Assembly: GCF_025913575.1 (NCBI RefSeq)
Contig: NZ_CP109785.1
Coordinates: forward strand, 3,410,001-3,474,000
From: Halocatena marina
GTDB taxonomy: Archaea > Halobacteriota > Halobacteria > Halobacteriales > Haloarculaceae
DNA length: 64,000 bases
Reading direction: 5' to 3'
Of the stretch, positions 26,977-36,635 are shown piece by piece (within the stretch, counting starts at the first letter, position 1; each line of letters starts with the position of its first letter). The notes under the pieces were generated by a model. That model saw nothing but the letters and a program-made list of their open reading frames with translations, was not told the origin of the DNA and made no database searches. The position numbers were made by a program, and so were the translations under genes.

Positions 26977-28194
26977 CTAACTCGCTTCCGTAAGCTCTGC
27001 GAGCCGCTCTGCTCCCGATCGCGTCCCTTTTGCGAGAATGATATCGCCAGCCCGCAATTCGGTATCCGGACCTGGTGAAATAACCCATCCATCATCATCA
27101 TCATCACCGTCGTCGTCGTCGCGTGAGCCTCTGCGGACGGCGATGACGCGCATTCCAGTTTTTGTACTCACCATCTCTGTCCCGAGCGTCGCTCCGTCGA
27201 GCGTGCTTTTGGCTTCGATTTCGAGACGAATGATGATCTCATCGCTCTCTTCGACGGCTGCAGCGACCACCGAATGGGCTCCCAGTCCGTGTAAGACACC
27301 TTCGCTGATTTCGAGGGCAGCGTCGGAGATGACTTCTGTCGATTGTGCGATATGGACGAGACCGCGGAGACTGACTGGGTCATCGACCCGGCTTGCTGCT
27401 CGCAGCGTCCACGCTTCAAAGCGAGACTGGAGGGCATCGACTTCGACTTCGAGTTCGAACACTTCCCTTGCGACCTCTTCGTTGTTGAAGAGCACAGCGC
27501 CGTACGCGAGGTCGACCGCGAGTTCGCTCATATTCTTCATGAGTATGATGGAGTCGACAGCGCGCCCAACGTCCTCGATGGCCGGTTTGGTCGGTTCGGA
27601 TGTTTGATACTCTTCTCCCGTCGCCTCACTGTATACGACTGCAATTCCTTCTTCGGGTCCCCGGAGGAGCAGCACATCCTCTGCACGTAGCGTCGTCTCC
27701 TGATCCGGATTCAGCAACCATTCGCCCTGCCGGCGGATCGCAATGACGCGCACACCGGTCTCGGTTTCGAGGTGACGCTCACCGAGTGTCTGTCCGGCGA
27801 GTGCCGAATCGGCAGCGAGCTCTGCGCGGACAATCGATTCGAGTGCCTCGGGAAGTGCCGAACGAATGGCGTCGGGGAGAACGATCTCCTCTACGACGGT
27901 CTTTGCGATGTCACCTGCGGCTTCGCTGATTTTCTCTGCGGCGTCGACGACCCCGAGAACCGGTGCGAGTGCCTTGGCATCCTCCGGACTGCGGGCGGCC
28001 ATGAGGAGGCTCATTCGCGCTTTCAACCGCAACACGTCCATTCGCTGTTCTAACGCCAACACCTCCTCCGCGATGGCGCTGCTTTCGAGTAATACGGACG
28101 AGTACGAAAGGTCAATGAGGAGCTCTGCTGTGTCCTTCATCTCCGCTAGAATAACCTTCACACTGACCGGCTCGTACTCGACCTCCCTGTCCAT
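26977..28194 (-). CDS. Tandem PhoU / RCK_C (TrkA-C) domain protein
   Basis: This 405-residue cytoplasmic protein is an internal duplication: PhoU-like helices (10-115), RCK_C domain (120-192), PhoU-like helices (210-315), RCK_C (320-395). Each RCK_C has the pattern GATLGxxxxxTxTGxRVIAxRR...LRAxDxxLxxG. RCK_C domains bind ligands such as cyclic di-AMP or nucleotides and gate K+ channels or transporters; the PhoU helices here resemble those fused to such subunits. No channel gene is adjacent. The start at 28194 is favoured because the conserved YEPVSVKVILAEMKD follows at once. The second RCK_C carries an Asp-rich loop (358-368). Confidence 0.82.
   Translation of the reverse strand: MDREVEYEPVSVKVILAEMKDTAELLIDLSYSSVLLESSAIAEEVLALEQRMDVLRLKARMSLLMAARSPEDAKALAPVLGVVDAAEKISEAAGDIAKTVVEEIVLPDAIRSALPEALESIVRAELAADSALAGQTLGERHLETETGVRVIAIRRQGEWLLNPDQETTLRAEDVLLLRGPEEGIAVVYSEATGEEYQTSEPTKPAIEDVGRAVDSIILMKNMSELAVDLAYGAVLFNNEEVAREVFELEVEVDALQSRFEAWTLRAASRVDDPVSLRGLVHIAQSTEVISDAALEISEGVLHGLGAHSVVAAAVEESDEIIIRLEIEAKSTLDGATLGTEMVSTKTGMRVIAVRRGSRDDDDGDDDDDGWVISPGPDTELRAGDIILAKGTRSGAERLAELTEAS
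27088..27123 (+). repeat. Trinucleotide repeat inside the PhoU/RCK_C gene
   Basis: On the plus strand (ATC)n is followed by (GTC)n; read on the coding minus strand it encodes an almost pure aspartate tract in a surface loop of the second RCK_C domain. The first RCK_C domain lacks any such insertion, so the tract was probably gained by slippage. Unit number could vary between strains without shifting the frame. Confidence 0.8.
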
Positions 28195-28319
28195 ACCTCC
28201 ATCTTTCGTATCCGATGAGAAAAGGATGCTGGCGGACACCGTGTCTTCACGCCACGTTCAGGATATTGGACTGAATTTTCACGGCTTTCATAAACAGCAC
28301 CAAATCACGACACTGTGAT

Positions 28320-29099
28320 CTATTCTGGCCTGCGGGCGATGTGGAGAAAGGATGTCGAACAAGAGAGGAACTGGCCAGTCTCATTGAGGTCCCTGAGGTC
28401 TCGTTCCCATGCTTCAATTTCTGCGTCGTCGAATGCATCGTTTGCCGCTAAAAGCTGACGTTGGACTTCGATTCCCTGTTCAATCTGATCATTGATTTCG
28501 GTTTGAATCTTTGCACGCGGAACGATCTCTTCGATGGTGAATCCCGCCTCGGGAAGTAACGCGGCGAGACGTGTCCCACGTTGTCGATCTCCCATCTCAG
28601 ATCGATAGATCTCGTCTGCGCGCTGCATTCGATCGGTTGGGGTATGCTTCACGTGCGTCCGCCTGTCCCCTGCGGTAACAGCCACTCGTCCCCCCGGCTT
28701 AATCACGCGAAAGAGCTCGTTGACGGCTGCATCGATGTCAGAAACAGCATACAACACTTGCTTGGCGATAGCGAGATGGTAGCTCTCGTCTGCGATCGGG
28801 AGGTCGGTGATGTCTCCCTGTTTGAAGGATACCTGTGACAAATCGCCACACAGGTCGGTTGCTGCAGCCAGCACCGCTTCGTTCACATCGATGCCGGTAA
28901 TGCTTCCTTTTTCACCAATGTGCTGTGCGAGGGCTGCCGTCTCAAATCCGGGACCACATCCGACAGAGAGCACCGATTCGTCAGGACGCAGGTCCAACTG
29001 ATCAATGACAAAGTCACGAAATTCCTCTTCAGTCTGGGTCGTAAGGATTCTCTCCCATCGTTCCCGTTCTTCTTCGTCGGAAGGCTTGGATTCTGTCAT
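28320..29099 (-). CDS. Class I SAM-dependent methyltransferase
   Basis: This 259-residue protein has a Rossmann methyltransferase core: motif I VLSVGCGPGFETAALA (about 41-56), acidic GIDVNEAVL (motif II), QGDITDLPI (motif III) and the post-motif LFRVIKPGGRVAV. It resembles UbiE/COQ5-type and arsenite/phosphatidylethanolamine methyltransferases but lacks diagnostic substrate residues. It is alone on the minus strand, 125 bp upstream of the PhoU/RCK_C gene start. Small-molecule methylation is likely; substrate unknown. Confidence 0.8.
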   Translation of the reverse strand: MTESKPSDEEERERWERILTTQTEEEFRDFVIDQLDLRPDESVLSVGCGPGFETAALAQHIGEKGSITGIDVNEAVLAAATDLCGDLSQVSFKQGDITDLPIADESYHLAIAKQVLYAVSDIDAAVNELFRVIKPGGRVAVTAGDRRTHVKHTPTDRMQRADEIYRSEMGDRQRGTRLAALLPEAGFTIEEIVPRAKIQTEINDQIEQGIEVQRQLLAANDAFDDAEIEAWERDLRDLNETGQFLSCSTSFLHIARRPE

Positions 29100-29196
29100 C
29101 GTAGTACTCTCTCGTTTTACGTCCCAGTACCATGATGTTCGTGCAATTCTTTCGAATCAAATTATCAAGAATATAGTATCACTTTGCGTATCCCGG

Positions 29197-29442
29197 ATGA
29201 AGGGAACACACGAACAACCCACAGATACCACAAAATCGAACGACAGAGAGCAGTTTGTCCTGGATACAGTGGAATTGTCGGATTCAGGAATCGATATGCG
29301 CCACCTCTCCAGCACACTTACTGAATCACACCACTGCTTAGAGATTTCAACACGTCTGAATAACGCTGTATGCGATCCATACGACTGTTGGTGGTCGTCC
29401 CTGTCGAATCGATCGAAATTCACCTACGACGACATTTTTTAA
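29197..29442 (+). CDS. Possible small gene, 81 aa
   Basis: This is a tentative call in a 380-bp gap. An ATATAGTAT box (29171-29179) lies about 22-26 bp before the ATG, the spacing of leaderless haloarchaeal transcripts, and the stop sits in a T-rich run (29435-29440) that could end transcription. The protein is polar, with two His/Cys-containing segments (MRHLSSTLTESHHC, NNAVCDPYDCWW) but no known motif and a weaker acidic bias than real neighbours. It could equally be chance. Confidence 0.25.
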   Translation: MKGTHEQPTDTTKSNDREQFVLDTVELSDSGIDMRHLSSTLTESHHCLEISTRLNNAVCDPYDCWWSSLSNRSKFTYDDIF

Positions 29443-29479
29443 CGAAAGAGGTATGTGATAATAATCGGTTTCGTTTCAT

Positions 29480-31339
29480 ATGCACCCCGATCACGAGCGG
29501 ACAAAGAGCGCCCCCCGTGATGAGTTGGTCTCCCCTGCTCGACGGGCCCTGCTGAGAACGTTCGCCCTCGGCGGCATGGCCGCTGTCGCTGGTTGTATGG
29601 GTGGCAACGACGACAGCGACAGCGGGACAGAACAGACACCATCGAACGAGCGATCGGTCGGCGGTGAGTACGTTGTCGGCGACCAGTCCGGCGCCACGAC
29701 GTTGAACTGGCTCGCTATCAACGATCAGTCCTCAGCTGATCGCGTCCGATTAACGCTCGATACCTTGTATACAATCACATCGAAAAAGAAGATCTTTCCA
29801 CTCCTGGCCAAGGAAATCACGACTGACGACGAGCGGATCTACACCGTCACCCTTCGTGACAATCTGAAGTGGGGCGCTGGCTACGGTCGGATGACCGCCG
29901 AGGACTGGGTGTACGAAATCAAGAACGTCTTCCAAGCGGAGGAGAACTGGACTGGCTATACAAATCGGCGCCACTGGTTTCACAACGGCTCCCCCATCCC
30001 GGTCGAAGTGACCAGCGAACTGCGTTTTGAAATCAGTCTCCCTGAACCCGATCCAGAATACCTACTGCGGCCGGGTCTTTCGGAAGCGTGGTGCATACCA
30101 AAAGCGTTACTGAGACAGTACGTCCCCACGAGAGACAGCGAAGGACTCAATCAGGACCCAGAAATCAACGAACTCGCCTACACCGGGAATCTCGGCCCAT
30201 ACACGTTCGAGCGCTCGAACCAGAACACGTCGTTCGTCGCACAGCGAAACGAGGAATATTATCTCCGCGACAGCGACGTTCCCGAAGCGTGGAGCGGGTC
30301 CCCCTACTACGATAGCTACACCTACAGGGTCATTCCGGATCAGAATGCACGGCTTTCGGCTCTCCAGAAGGGCAACATCACCAGCACCAGCATCCCGCTA
30401 TCGAGCGCCCGGAAATTTCAGGGAATGGATGACGTCACGGTACAAGCCATCAAGCAGCCGTATTTGACACCTATCTGCTATAACATGCGACGGAACGGAT
30501 GGTCACAACTTCGAAAGCAGTCGGTCCGTCATGCGCTTTCGTATGCTGTAGACAAGACCAAAGTCGCTCAGGACATCTTCCGTGGCTTCTCGGACGTGAC
30601 GCACACGTTCCAGCCACGGTGGTCAGACTGGTACGACGGTTCAAAGATCATCAAGACGGGTGTCGGCAAGAGCAACGACATCGAGACAGCGCGCTCGAAG
30701 CTGAAAGCGGGATTGCAGGGGACGGAGTATGCGTACGACGACACGATGCTCACGGGACCGGACGGCAGTACCGTGACGTTGAAACTCGTCATCACGCAGA
30801 CGAGTACGACGATCAAAACGTTCGCTCAGTATCTCGCCCGAGCGTACGGGAAGCTCGGGTTCAACATCGAAATCGAACCCGTGGCCTTCGATACGCTCAC
30901 GAGCAACTATCTCAACAACAGCTATCAGGGGAGTGGAAGACCGAAATGGAACGTTAGTCCGACCAACGGCGGCGGTCGTGACGAATCAGTGAGCGAAGTG
31001 CCGTGGGATCTGTGTCTCGGGGCCACTCTCAACATCTATCCGCTCACGCCGTCGAGCACGGAGATGTTCTTCACGAAACGGGGACGGGCGAACTACACCG
31101 GCTACTATCCGACGGCCGATCTCAAATCGCTCTACGATGCGGCGCGGAGCGAAACTGACGAGAAACGGCGACGAAAACTGTACGCTGAAATTTTCGGAAC
31201 ATTGAGCGAAGAGCAGCCGTACAACTTCGTGATCACGGGCAGGGACATCTACGGGTATCGAGACACCGTCCACGGATCCAGAGGGCGTCAGTACCTCGCA
31301 AACTGGAACAGACAGACGTGGTATCGCAACACACAGTGA
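29480..31339 (+). CDS. Family 5 (peptide/oligopeptide-type) solute-binding lipoprotein
   Basis: This 619-residue extracellular receptor has a twin-arginine lipoprotein signal (ARRALLRTFALGGMAAVAG then Cys31-region) and an acidic linker, then the SBP_bac_5 fold: ITTDDERIYTVTLRDNLKWG, MTAEDWVYEIKNVF and SVRHALSYAVDKTKVAQDIF. Such proteins bind peptides, nickel chelates, sugars or other ligands. Surprisingly, no permease or ATPase genes are adjacent, so it must dock with a transporter encoded elsewhere or act as a sensor. Confidence 0.88.
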   Translation: MHPDHERTKSAPRDELVSPARRALLRTFALGGMAAVAGCMGGNDDSDSGTEQTPSNERSVGGEYVVGDQSGATTLNWLAINDQSSADRVRLTLDTLYTITSKKKIFPLLAKEITTDDERIYTVTLRDNLKWGAGYGRMTAEDWVYEIKNVFQAEENWTGYTNRRHWFHNGSPIPVEVTSELRFEISLPEPDPEYLLRPGLSEAWCIPKALLRQYVPTRDSEGLNQDPEINELAYTGNLGPYTFERSNQNTSFVAQRNEEYYLRDSDVPEAWSGSPYYDSYTYRVIPDQNARLSALQKGNITSTSIPLSSARKFQGMDDVTVQAIKQPYLTPICYNMRRNGWSQLRKQSVRHALSYAVDKTKVAQDIFRGFSDVTHTFQPRWSDWYDGSKIIKTGVGKSNDIETARSKLKAGLQGTEYAYDDTMLTGPDGSTVTLKLVITQTSTTIKTFAQYLARAYGKLGFNIEIEPVAFDTLTSNYLNNSYQGSGRPKWNVSPTNGGGRDESVSEVPWDLCLGATLNIYPLTPSSTEMFFTKRGRANYTGYYPTADLKSLYDAARSETDEKRRRKLYAEIFGTLSEEQPYNFVITGRDIYGYRDTVHGSRGRQYLANWNRQTWYRNTQ

Positions 31340-31409
31340 GTGGACGCGAGCGCTTTTCTACCCGTCAGCGTTTGGCGTTGAAGAGACAGGAACTCAAGCA
31401 CACAGACGC

Positions 31410-32225
31410 TTATCCCGTTTGGAACGAGTAATCGAGCGCCGGTGCGCTGTGCGTGAGCGATCCCATGGAGATAACATCGACACCGGTTGTCGCGTAGTCG
31501 GGAACGTCCGCAATGGTGATACCACCACTCGTTTCGCTGAGAACGGCATCAGGAAGCATCGTGACGCCGTGTTCTACGTCTCGTGGTGACATATTGTCGA
31601 ACAGTACGATGTCTGCTCCTGAATCGGCCGCTCGCGCGCCGTCCTCGGGCGTTTCGACTTCCACCTCGATCTTTGTCGCAAACGACGCTCGTTCGCTCAG
31701 GCGTTCGATGGCTCGTTCCATCCCCAGTTCGGCGATGTGATTGTCCTTTACCATCACCATGTGCGAGAGATCGAGTCGATGGGTGTCGCCGCCGCCGGCG
31801 ACGACAGCGCGCTTTTCGAGGCCACGCAGCCCAGGCGTCGTCTTCCGGGTGCAGGCTATTTCGACTGTGTCGCTCACTTCGCGGGCGGCATCGACTGCCG
31901 CTCGAGTGCGCGTTGCGATCCCCGATGCGTGGGCGACGATATTGACAGCGCAGCGCTCGCCCCGAAGTACCTCGCGGGCCGCCCCATCCACCGTTAGCAC
32001 GACTGTCCCGCTCTCGATACGATCGCCCTCCGCCACTCGGAATTCGATTTCGATGTCTGGATCGAGATACGCAAACACGGCACTCGCGGCTTCGAGTCCA
32101 GCACTAACCCCCGCCTCCTTCGCAACGAGACGACCGGTCGTCTCCCCTGGCACCTGATTGGTGACATCGTGATGGCCGAGGTCCTCCCTCAGCCACGCTT
32201 CGATCTGGCTTCGATCAATCAGCAT
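31410..32225 (-). CDS. nadC: Nicotinate-nucleotide pyrophosphorylase NadC
   Basis: NadC converts quinolinate and PRPP to nicotinate mononucleotide, CO2 and PPi. The 271-residue protein shows the active-site basic cluster (RTRAAVDAAR, CTRKTTPGLR, LDLSHMVMVKDNH) and ends with the barrel segment SMGSLTHSAPALDYS. The ATG at 32225 begins the conserved MLIDRSQIEAWLREDLG; the longer frame is an artefact. It overlaps the 3' end of nadB by 11 bp, so nadA-nadB-nadC form one coupled operon. Confidence 0.95.
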   Translation of the reverse strand: MLIDRSQIEAWLREDLGHHDVTNQVPGETTGRLVAKEAGVSAGLEAASAVFAYLDPDIEIEFRVAEGDRIESGTVVLTVDGAAREVLRGERCAVNIVAHASGIATRTRAAVDAAREVSDTVEIACTRKTTPGLRGLEKRAVVAGGGDTHRLDLSHMVMVKDNHIAELGMERAIERLSERASFATKIEVEVETPEDGARAADSGADIVLFDNMSPRDVEHGVTMLPDAVLSETSGGITIADVPDYATTGVDVISMGSLTHSAPALDYSFQTG

Positions 32226-33693
32226 GTGGCGTCTGCTCCTCGCTGAGGTAGTGACAGCCACTCGACGTGGGATTCTCAGCAGCAGCACGGGCAATGAGGA
32301 GTGCCGTCACGCTTTGTCCGCGGAGTTCGTAGAGTTCGCGCGACGTTCGGGTACGGATGTAGGCATCAACTTCCCCTTTCAACCGCCGTAGAACCCCTGT
32401 TGCCCGCTTGAGTTCTTCTGGTGTTCGTTCGAGTCCGACGTGTTCGTCCATCACCCGTCGCAGACGAACGGACTTCTCCTCGGCAAAGCGCGCTGGAAGC
32501 GCCGGATCACGGTCGAGTAGTTCAGGTGCTTCGATCGGCTGTGGATCGAATCCAGCGGCAGCACCGCCTGCCCGCAGGCCCCAGACTAAGCCTTCGAGCA
32601 AACTCGTACTGGCGAGACGATTTGCGCCGTGAACGCCGGTGTGCGAACACTCCCCGACGGCGAACAGTCGATCCAGCGACGCTCGTCCCTCGCTATCGAC
32701 GGCAATGCCGCCACAGAGGAAGTGCTCGGCTGGTGCGACCGGAATTCCTGCGTCCCAGTCCACACCGCGCGATTCGCACATCTGTGCGAGATCGGGAAAC
32801 ACAGTTGCGAAATCGAACGGAGAAACGTCTAACGTCACCTTTCCCGTCCGGTCGCGCTCTCGGGCGACGGCCCGAGCGACCACATCCCGCGGGGCGAGTT
32901 CTGCGTCCGGGTGACAGTCGGGCATGAATCGCTCACCATCGTTGTTACGCAGAACGGCCCCGTCCCCGCGAACGGCCTCGCTGACGAGGAACGGATCCTC
33001 ACCAACACACACGGTTGGATGAAACTGTACGTACTCCATATCTTGCAGCTCGGCTCCTGCGAGCGCCGCCATCGCAATGCCGTCGCCGGTCGAGCCGTCT
33101 GGATTCGTCGACTGCGGATAGAGCGCACCAACTCCACCCGTCGCAAGAACGGTCGAACCAGCGAATGTTGGTTCGATTTCGCCATCGGATTCGAGGTACG
33201 CTCCGTGAACGCGCCCCTCATGCGTAATGAGTTCGAGCGCGGCCGTGTCCTGTCGAATTTCGACCGACGGGAGCTCCGCGAGATGCGAGAGGAACGGGCC
33301 GAGAATGTGTCGTCCAGTGCTCGCATCGACGTGGAGGATGCGCCGGGTCGAATGTGCGGCTTCGCGTCCGTAGTCGTATCCGGCATCGTCCGCATCGAAC
33401 GACACGTCGAGCGTCTCGAACAGTACGCTCTCGACTGCTGTGCGCGCGTTTTCGACGAGTACGTCCACTGCATCGGGATCGGCGGTGTCGTCGCTGGCTG
33501 AAAGAATATCCTGCTTGAACGAGTCGGGATCATCGCGAGTGACGGCGATGCCACCCTGTGCCCACCACGAGGATGCGTGTTCTGGCTCGGTGGCCTTCGT
33601 TGCAAGTGTGACCCGTGCGCCCTCGCGTGCAGCTGCGAGCGCCGCCGCACAGCCCGCGATCCCACTTCCGACGACGAGCACGTCCGTTTTCAT
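32215..33693 (-). CDS. nadB: L-aspartate oxidase NadB
   Basis: NadB is a flavoprotein oxidising aspartate to iminoaspartate. The FAD dinucleotide motif VVGSGIAGCAAALAA starts at residue ~6; further signatures are SSWWAQGGIAV, HSTRRILHVDASTG and the GGIAVDSEGRASLDRLFAVGE segment of the succinate dehydrogenase/fumarate reductase family. The ATG at 33693 (492 aa) is preferred over an in-frame GTG at 33702. It begins 5 bp after the nadA stop. Middle gene of the NAD operon. Confidence 0.95.
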   Translation of the reverse strand: MKTDVLVVGSGIAGCAAALAAAREGARVTLATKATEPEHASSWWAQGGIAVTRDDPDSFKQDILSASDDTADPDAVDVLVENARTAVESVLFETLDVSFDADDAGYDYGREAAHSTRRILHVDASTGRHILGPFLSHLAELPSVEIRQDTAALELITHEGRVHGAYLESDGEIEPTFAGSTVLATGGVGALYPQSTNPDGSTGDGIAMAALAGAELQDMEYVQFHPTVCVGEDPFLVSEAVRGDGAVLRNNDGERFMPDCHPDAELAPRDVVARAVARERDRTGKVTLDVSPFDFATVFPDLAQMCESRGVDWDAGIPVAPAEHFLCGGIAVDSEGRASLDRLFAVGECSHTGVHGANRLASTSLLEGLVWGLRAGGAAAGFDPQPIEAPELLDRDPALPARFAEEKSVRLRRVMDEHVGLERTPEELKRATGVLRRLKGEVDAYIRTRTSRELYELRGQSVTALLIARAAAENPTSSGCHYLSEEQTPHAD

Positions 33694-33698
33694 ACTGA

Positions 33699-34832
33699 TC
33701 ACACCTCGAGCATCCGATCAAGTGCGATCTGTGCGAGTTCTTTCTCTTCGGGTGCGACTGAAATGACGTTGCGCTCGCGGCCAGCCGCCAACTCCTCAAA
33801 CACCCATGTCAGGTAGTTTGGATCGACTTGGCGCATCGCGTTGCAGTCCATGCAAGCATCGCCGCACAACGGCACGACGTTCACGTCCGGGTGCCACCGT
33901 TGGAGATGGTTTGTGAGGTGGATCTCGGTGCCGATCGCCCACGTTTCCCCCGGCTCGGCGTTCGCCACGGTGTCACAGATCGTCGATGTACTTCCCGCCA
34001 CATCAGCCGCCTCGACGACCTCACGTCGACATTCGGGATGAACGATAACGTTCGCGTCTGAATACTCCGCGCGAACCTGTTCGATGTGTTCGACGCGGAA
34101 CCGTTCGTGAACCTGACAGTAGCCGTCCCAGAGGATGATATCTGATTGTGCGACCTCATCAGTGTCCTTGCCCTCTGGATCCCATGGATCCCACTCGGCG
34201 ATCGCATCTTCCATCCCGAGTCGGTAGGCGGTGTTCTCTCCGAGATGCTTGTCTGGGAGGAACAGCACCTTATCCCCGCGCTCAAGTGCCCACTCGAACG
34301 CGTGGTGAGCGTTCGAGGAGGTGCACACCAACCCGCCCTGCTGCGCGCAGAACGCCTTCAGATCGGCGTAGGAGTTCATGTACGTGATCGGAATAATGTT
34401 CGCGTCGGGCGCACTGCTGGTTATCTCGGCCCACGCCGCATCGACTTGTAACGCCTCGGCCATTCCGGCCATCGGACAGGAGGCTTCCATCGATGGCAGA
34501 ATCACCGTCTGATCGTCATCCGTGATGATATCGGCGCTTTCAGCCATGAACGTCACTCCACAAAACACCACATAGGGTGCGTCGGCCTCCGCAGCGCGCT
34601 TGCTCAACTCGTAGGAATCACCGATGAAATCAGCGTGCTCGACGATCTCGCGGCGCTGGTAGTTGTGCCCGAGCACGATGACATCCTCACCCAACTCCTC
34701 CCGAGCCGCAGCGATGCGCTCGGTTCGCTCAGTCTCTGACAACCCCCGGTACGTGGGCGGAAGCTGCTCCAGGTTGTCGTATTTGAAGAGACTGAGTTCA
34801 GTTTCGAACTCTGTAGTTTCCATTTCAGCCAT
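33699..34832 (-). CDS. nadA: Quinolinate synthase NadA
   Basis: NadA condenses iminoaspartate with dihydroxyacetone phosphate to quinolinate using a 4Fe-4S cluster. Its 377 residues hold the three cluster cysteines in FCGVTFMAE, LVCTSSNAHHA and the C-terminal CGDACMDCNAM region. A second ATG three codons in (34823) is an equally possible start. First gene of nadABC; a T/A-rich AGTTTATCAA box about 43 bp upstream is a candidate TATA element. Confidence 0.95.
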   Translation of the reverse strand: MAEMETTEFETELSLFKYDNLEQLPPTYRGLSETERTERIAAAREELGEDVIVLGHNYQRREIVEHADFIGDSYELSKRAAEADAPYVVFCGVTFMAESADIITDDDQTVILPSMEASCPMAGMAEALQVDAAWAEITSSAPDANIIPITYMNSYADLKAFCAQQGGLVCTSSNAHHAFEWALERGDKVLFLPDKHLGENTAYRLGMEDAIAEWDPWDPEGKDTDEVAQSDIILWDGYCQVHERFRVEHIEQVRAEYSDANVIVHPECRREVVEAADVAGSTSTICDTVANAEPGETWAIGTEIHLTNHLQRWHPDVNVVPLCGDACMDCNAMRQVDPNYLTWVFEELAAGRERNVISVAPEEKELAQIALDRMLEV

Positions 34833-35075
34833 TGATCGGCACCGAAGTTACTCTATCAAAGAAGGCTACGATTGATAAACTTTTTTCTTCAAAAGCAGCC
34901 TTCATTGGCAATATTTTCGACTATCTGTGTAACTGGACAGACGCAAGGACGATACGTACGGATTGTTGAGTCCGTAGTAATAATTTGTGCTTGTATGGGA
35001 TACTATCTCTGCGGTCTGTCACCGTCGCATGAATTCTTTCTGATATGGTAACATAAGTCCCATGTGATACCGTCC

Positions 35076-36635
35076 TCAATTGCCTCGATTCCGGTAGACG
35101 ACCGTTCCGTCGACGATGGTGGTGGTAACGTTGATGTCGGCGATTTGATCGGGATCGATTGCCCATGGAGATTGGTCGAGTGCGACGAAGTCAGCGCGTG
35201 CACCGACTTCGATGGTTCCCAATCGGTTCTCGTCGAATCCAGCGTAGGCCGCTCCGTTTGTGTACGCCCGCAGTGCTTCAGTAACGGTGAGTCGCTGTTC
35301 TTCTGCGGGGGCAGTGACGGCTTGCTGGATCCCAAACAGCGGGTCCAATGGCATACAGTCACTCCCGAACGCGAGGGGAACGCCCGCATCGAGCAGCGCA
35401 CGATAGCGATTCGTCTCGTCTGCTCGCTCTCGTCCGAGTCGTTCTTCGTAGAGGCCGCCTTCGCGTGCCCACTTGAGGAAATTCGGTTGAACAGACGCGA
35501 CAATGTCACTATCGGCGAATCGTTCGATGAGTTCGTCAGTTGAAAGCTCAGCGTGCTCGATACGTGCTCGATGTTCGCGTGTCGCGGCCGCATCGTACGC
35601 GTCGAGCACCGCTTCAATCGCTGCATCACCGATAGCGTGAGCGGTGAACTGGAATCCTGCTTCATCCGCCTGCTGAACGAGTTCGTGCAGTTCCTCGGGA
35701 TCGACGACCCATTGGCCGGTTCCACCATTCTCGTACGGTTCGGATAATTTAGCGGTTCGAGCGCCGATGCTCCCGTCGGTGAAGCTCTTTATTCCACCAA
35801 CGCGGACGAATTCGCTTCCATGGTTTGTCGTCGATCCGACGTCGCAGAGCGCATTGAGATGATCGCTCCAGTAGTTGATTCGCACCCGGAGATCAAGCTT
35901 TCCCTTACTATCGAGTTCGCGGTAGACTCGCGGTGCATTCGACTGTCGCACCATATCGTGGACGCCCGTAATACCGAGTTCGTTGGCGCGGTCGCAGGCT
36001 GCCGTGATGAGCGCACGCATTTCGTCGTGATCCGGGTTCGTCTCTTGGTAGATGACCGAAAGCGCATCCTCGCTAACGACGCCCGTCGGTTCGCCCTCTG
36101 ACGTGCGGACATCGTCCGCAGGCATCTCCGAAGCGTAGCGATCGACTGCAACCGAGTTAAGGCTCGCAGTGTGCATGTCTTCGCGAAAGGCAGCAATCGG
36201 ACGCGTCTCACTCACCTGATCGAGATCCTCGCGCGTCAAGTATCGCCGCTCGTCCCAATCACTCTCGTCGTAGCGGTAGCCGAGAATCCATTCACTCTCG
36301 TTATCATACTTCTGATCGTGGTCGTCGTTGGACTGGTCCTCACGCAGCAGTGAAACGGCTTCTTCGGCGGATGTCGCTCCCGAGAGATCGGTGTAAACGA
36401 GATATCGTCCGACCATTTCCATATGGGTGTGCGCGTCGATGAAGCCCGGCAATAGGATGTCACCATCGAGGTCAATGACTGTCGTGTCGACTCCTTCGAG
36501 GAATTCGATCTCGTAGTTCCTGTCGATCCGAATGATCTCGCCATCACGGATGGCGAGTGCCTCGTGTGTTTCATCAGGTGTGGTGAGCGTGTGTATCTCC
36601 GCGTTGATAATGATGCAGTCTGCGGCGTCGGTCAT
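35076..36635 (-). CDS. YtcJ-like metal-dependent amidohydrolase
   Basis: This 519-residue enzyme belongs to the amidohydrolase_3 family. The metal-binding DAHTHM lies near residue 66, further ligands follow in TAHAIGDAAI and RIEHAEL, and the late aspartate is in FGSDCMPLDP. Flanking beta-sandwich strands are formed by the N-terminal ~55 and C-terminal ~60 residues (RADFVALDQSPW). Substrates in this family range from amides to formylated aromatics; no context clue exists here. It is monocistronic. An acidic, low-complexity SNDDHDQKYDNESE loop near residue 110 suggests a surface insertion. Confidence 0.85.
   Translation of the reverse strand: MTDAADCIIINAEIHTLTTPDETHEALAIRDGEIIRIDRNYEIEFLEGVDTTVIDLDGDILLPGFIDAHTHMEMVGRYLVYTDLSGATSAEEAVSLLREDQSNDDHDQKYDNESEWILGYRYDESDWDERRYLTREDLDQVSETRPIAAFREDMHTASLNSVAVDRYASEMPADDVRTSEGEPTGVVSEDALSVIYQETNPDHDEMRALITAACDRANELGITGVHDMVRQSNAPRVYRELDSKGKLDLRVRINYWSDHLNALCDVGSTTNHGSEFVRVGGIKSFTDGSIGARTAKLSEPYENGGTGQWVVDPEELHELVQQADEAGFQFTAHAIGDAAIEAVLDAYDAAATREHRARIEHAELSTDELIERFADSDIVASVQPNFLKWAREGGLYEERLGRERADETNRYRALLDAGVPLAFGSDCMPLDPLFGIQQAVTAPAEEQRLTVTEALRAYTNGAAYAGFDENRLGTIEVGARADFVALDQSPWAIDPDQIADINVTTTIVDGTVVYRNRGN

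Noticed and set aside
27038..27607. Long plus-strand frame opposite the PhoU/RCK_C gene
   Set aside because: Ser/Thr-rich shadow frame caused by biased codon use of the true minus-strand gene.
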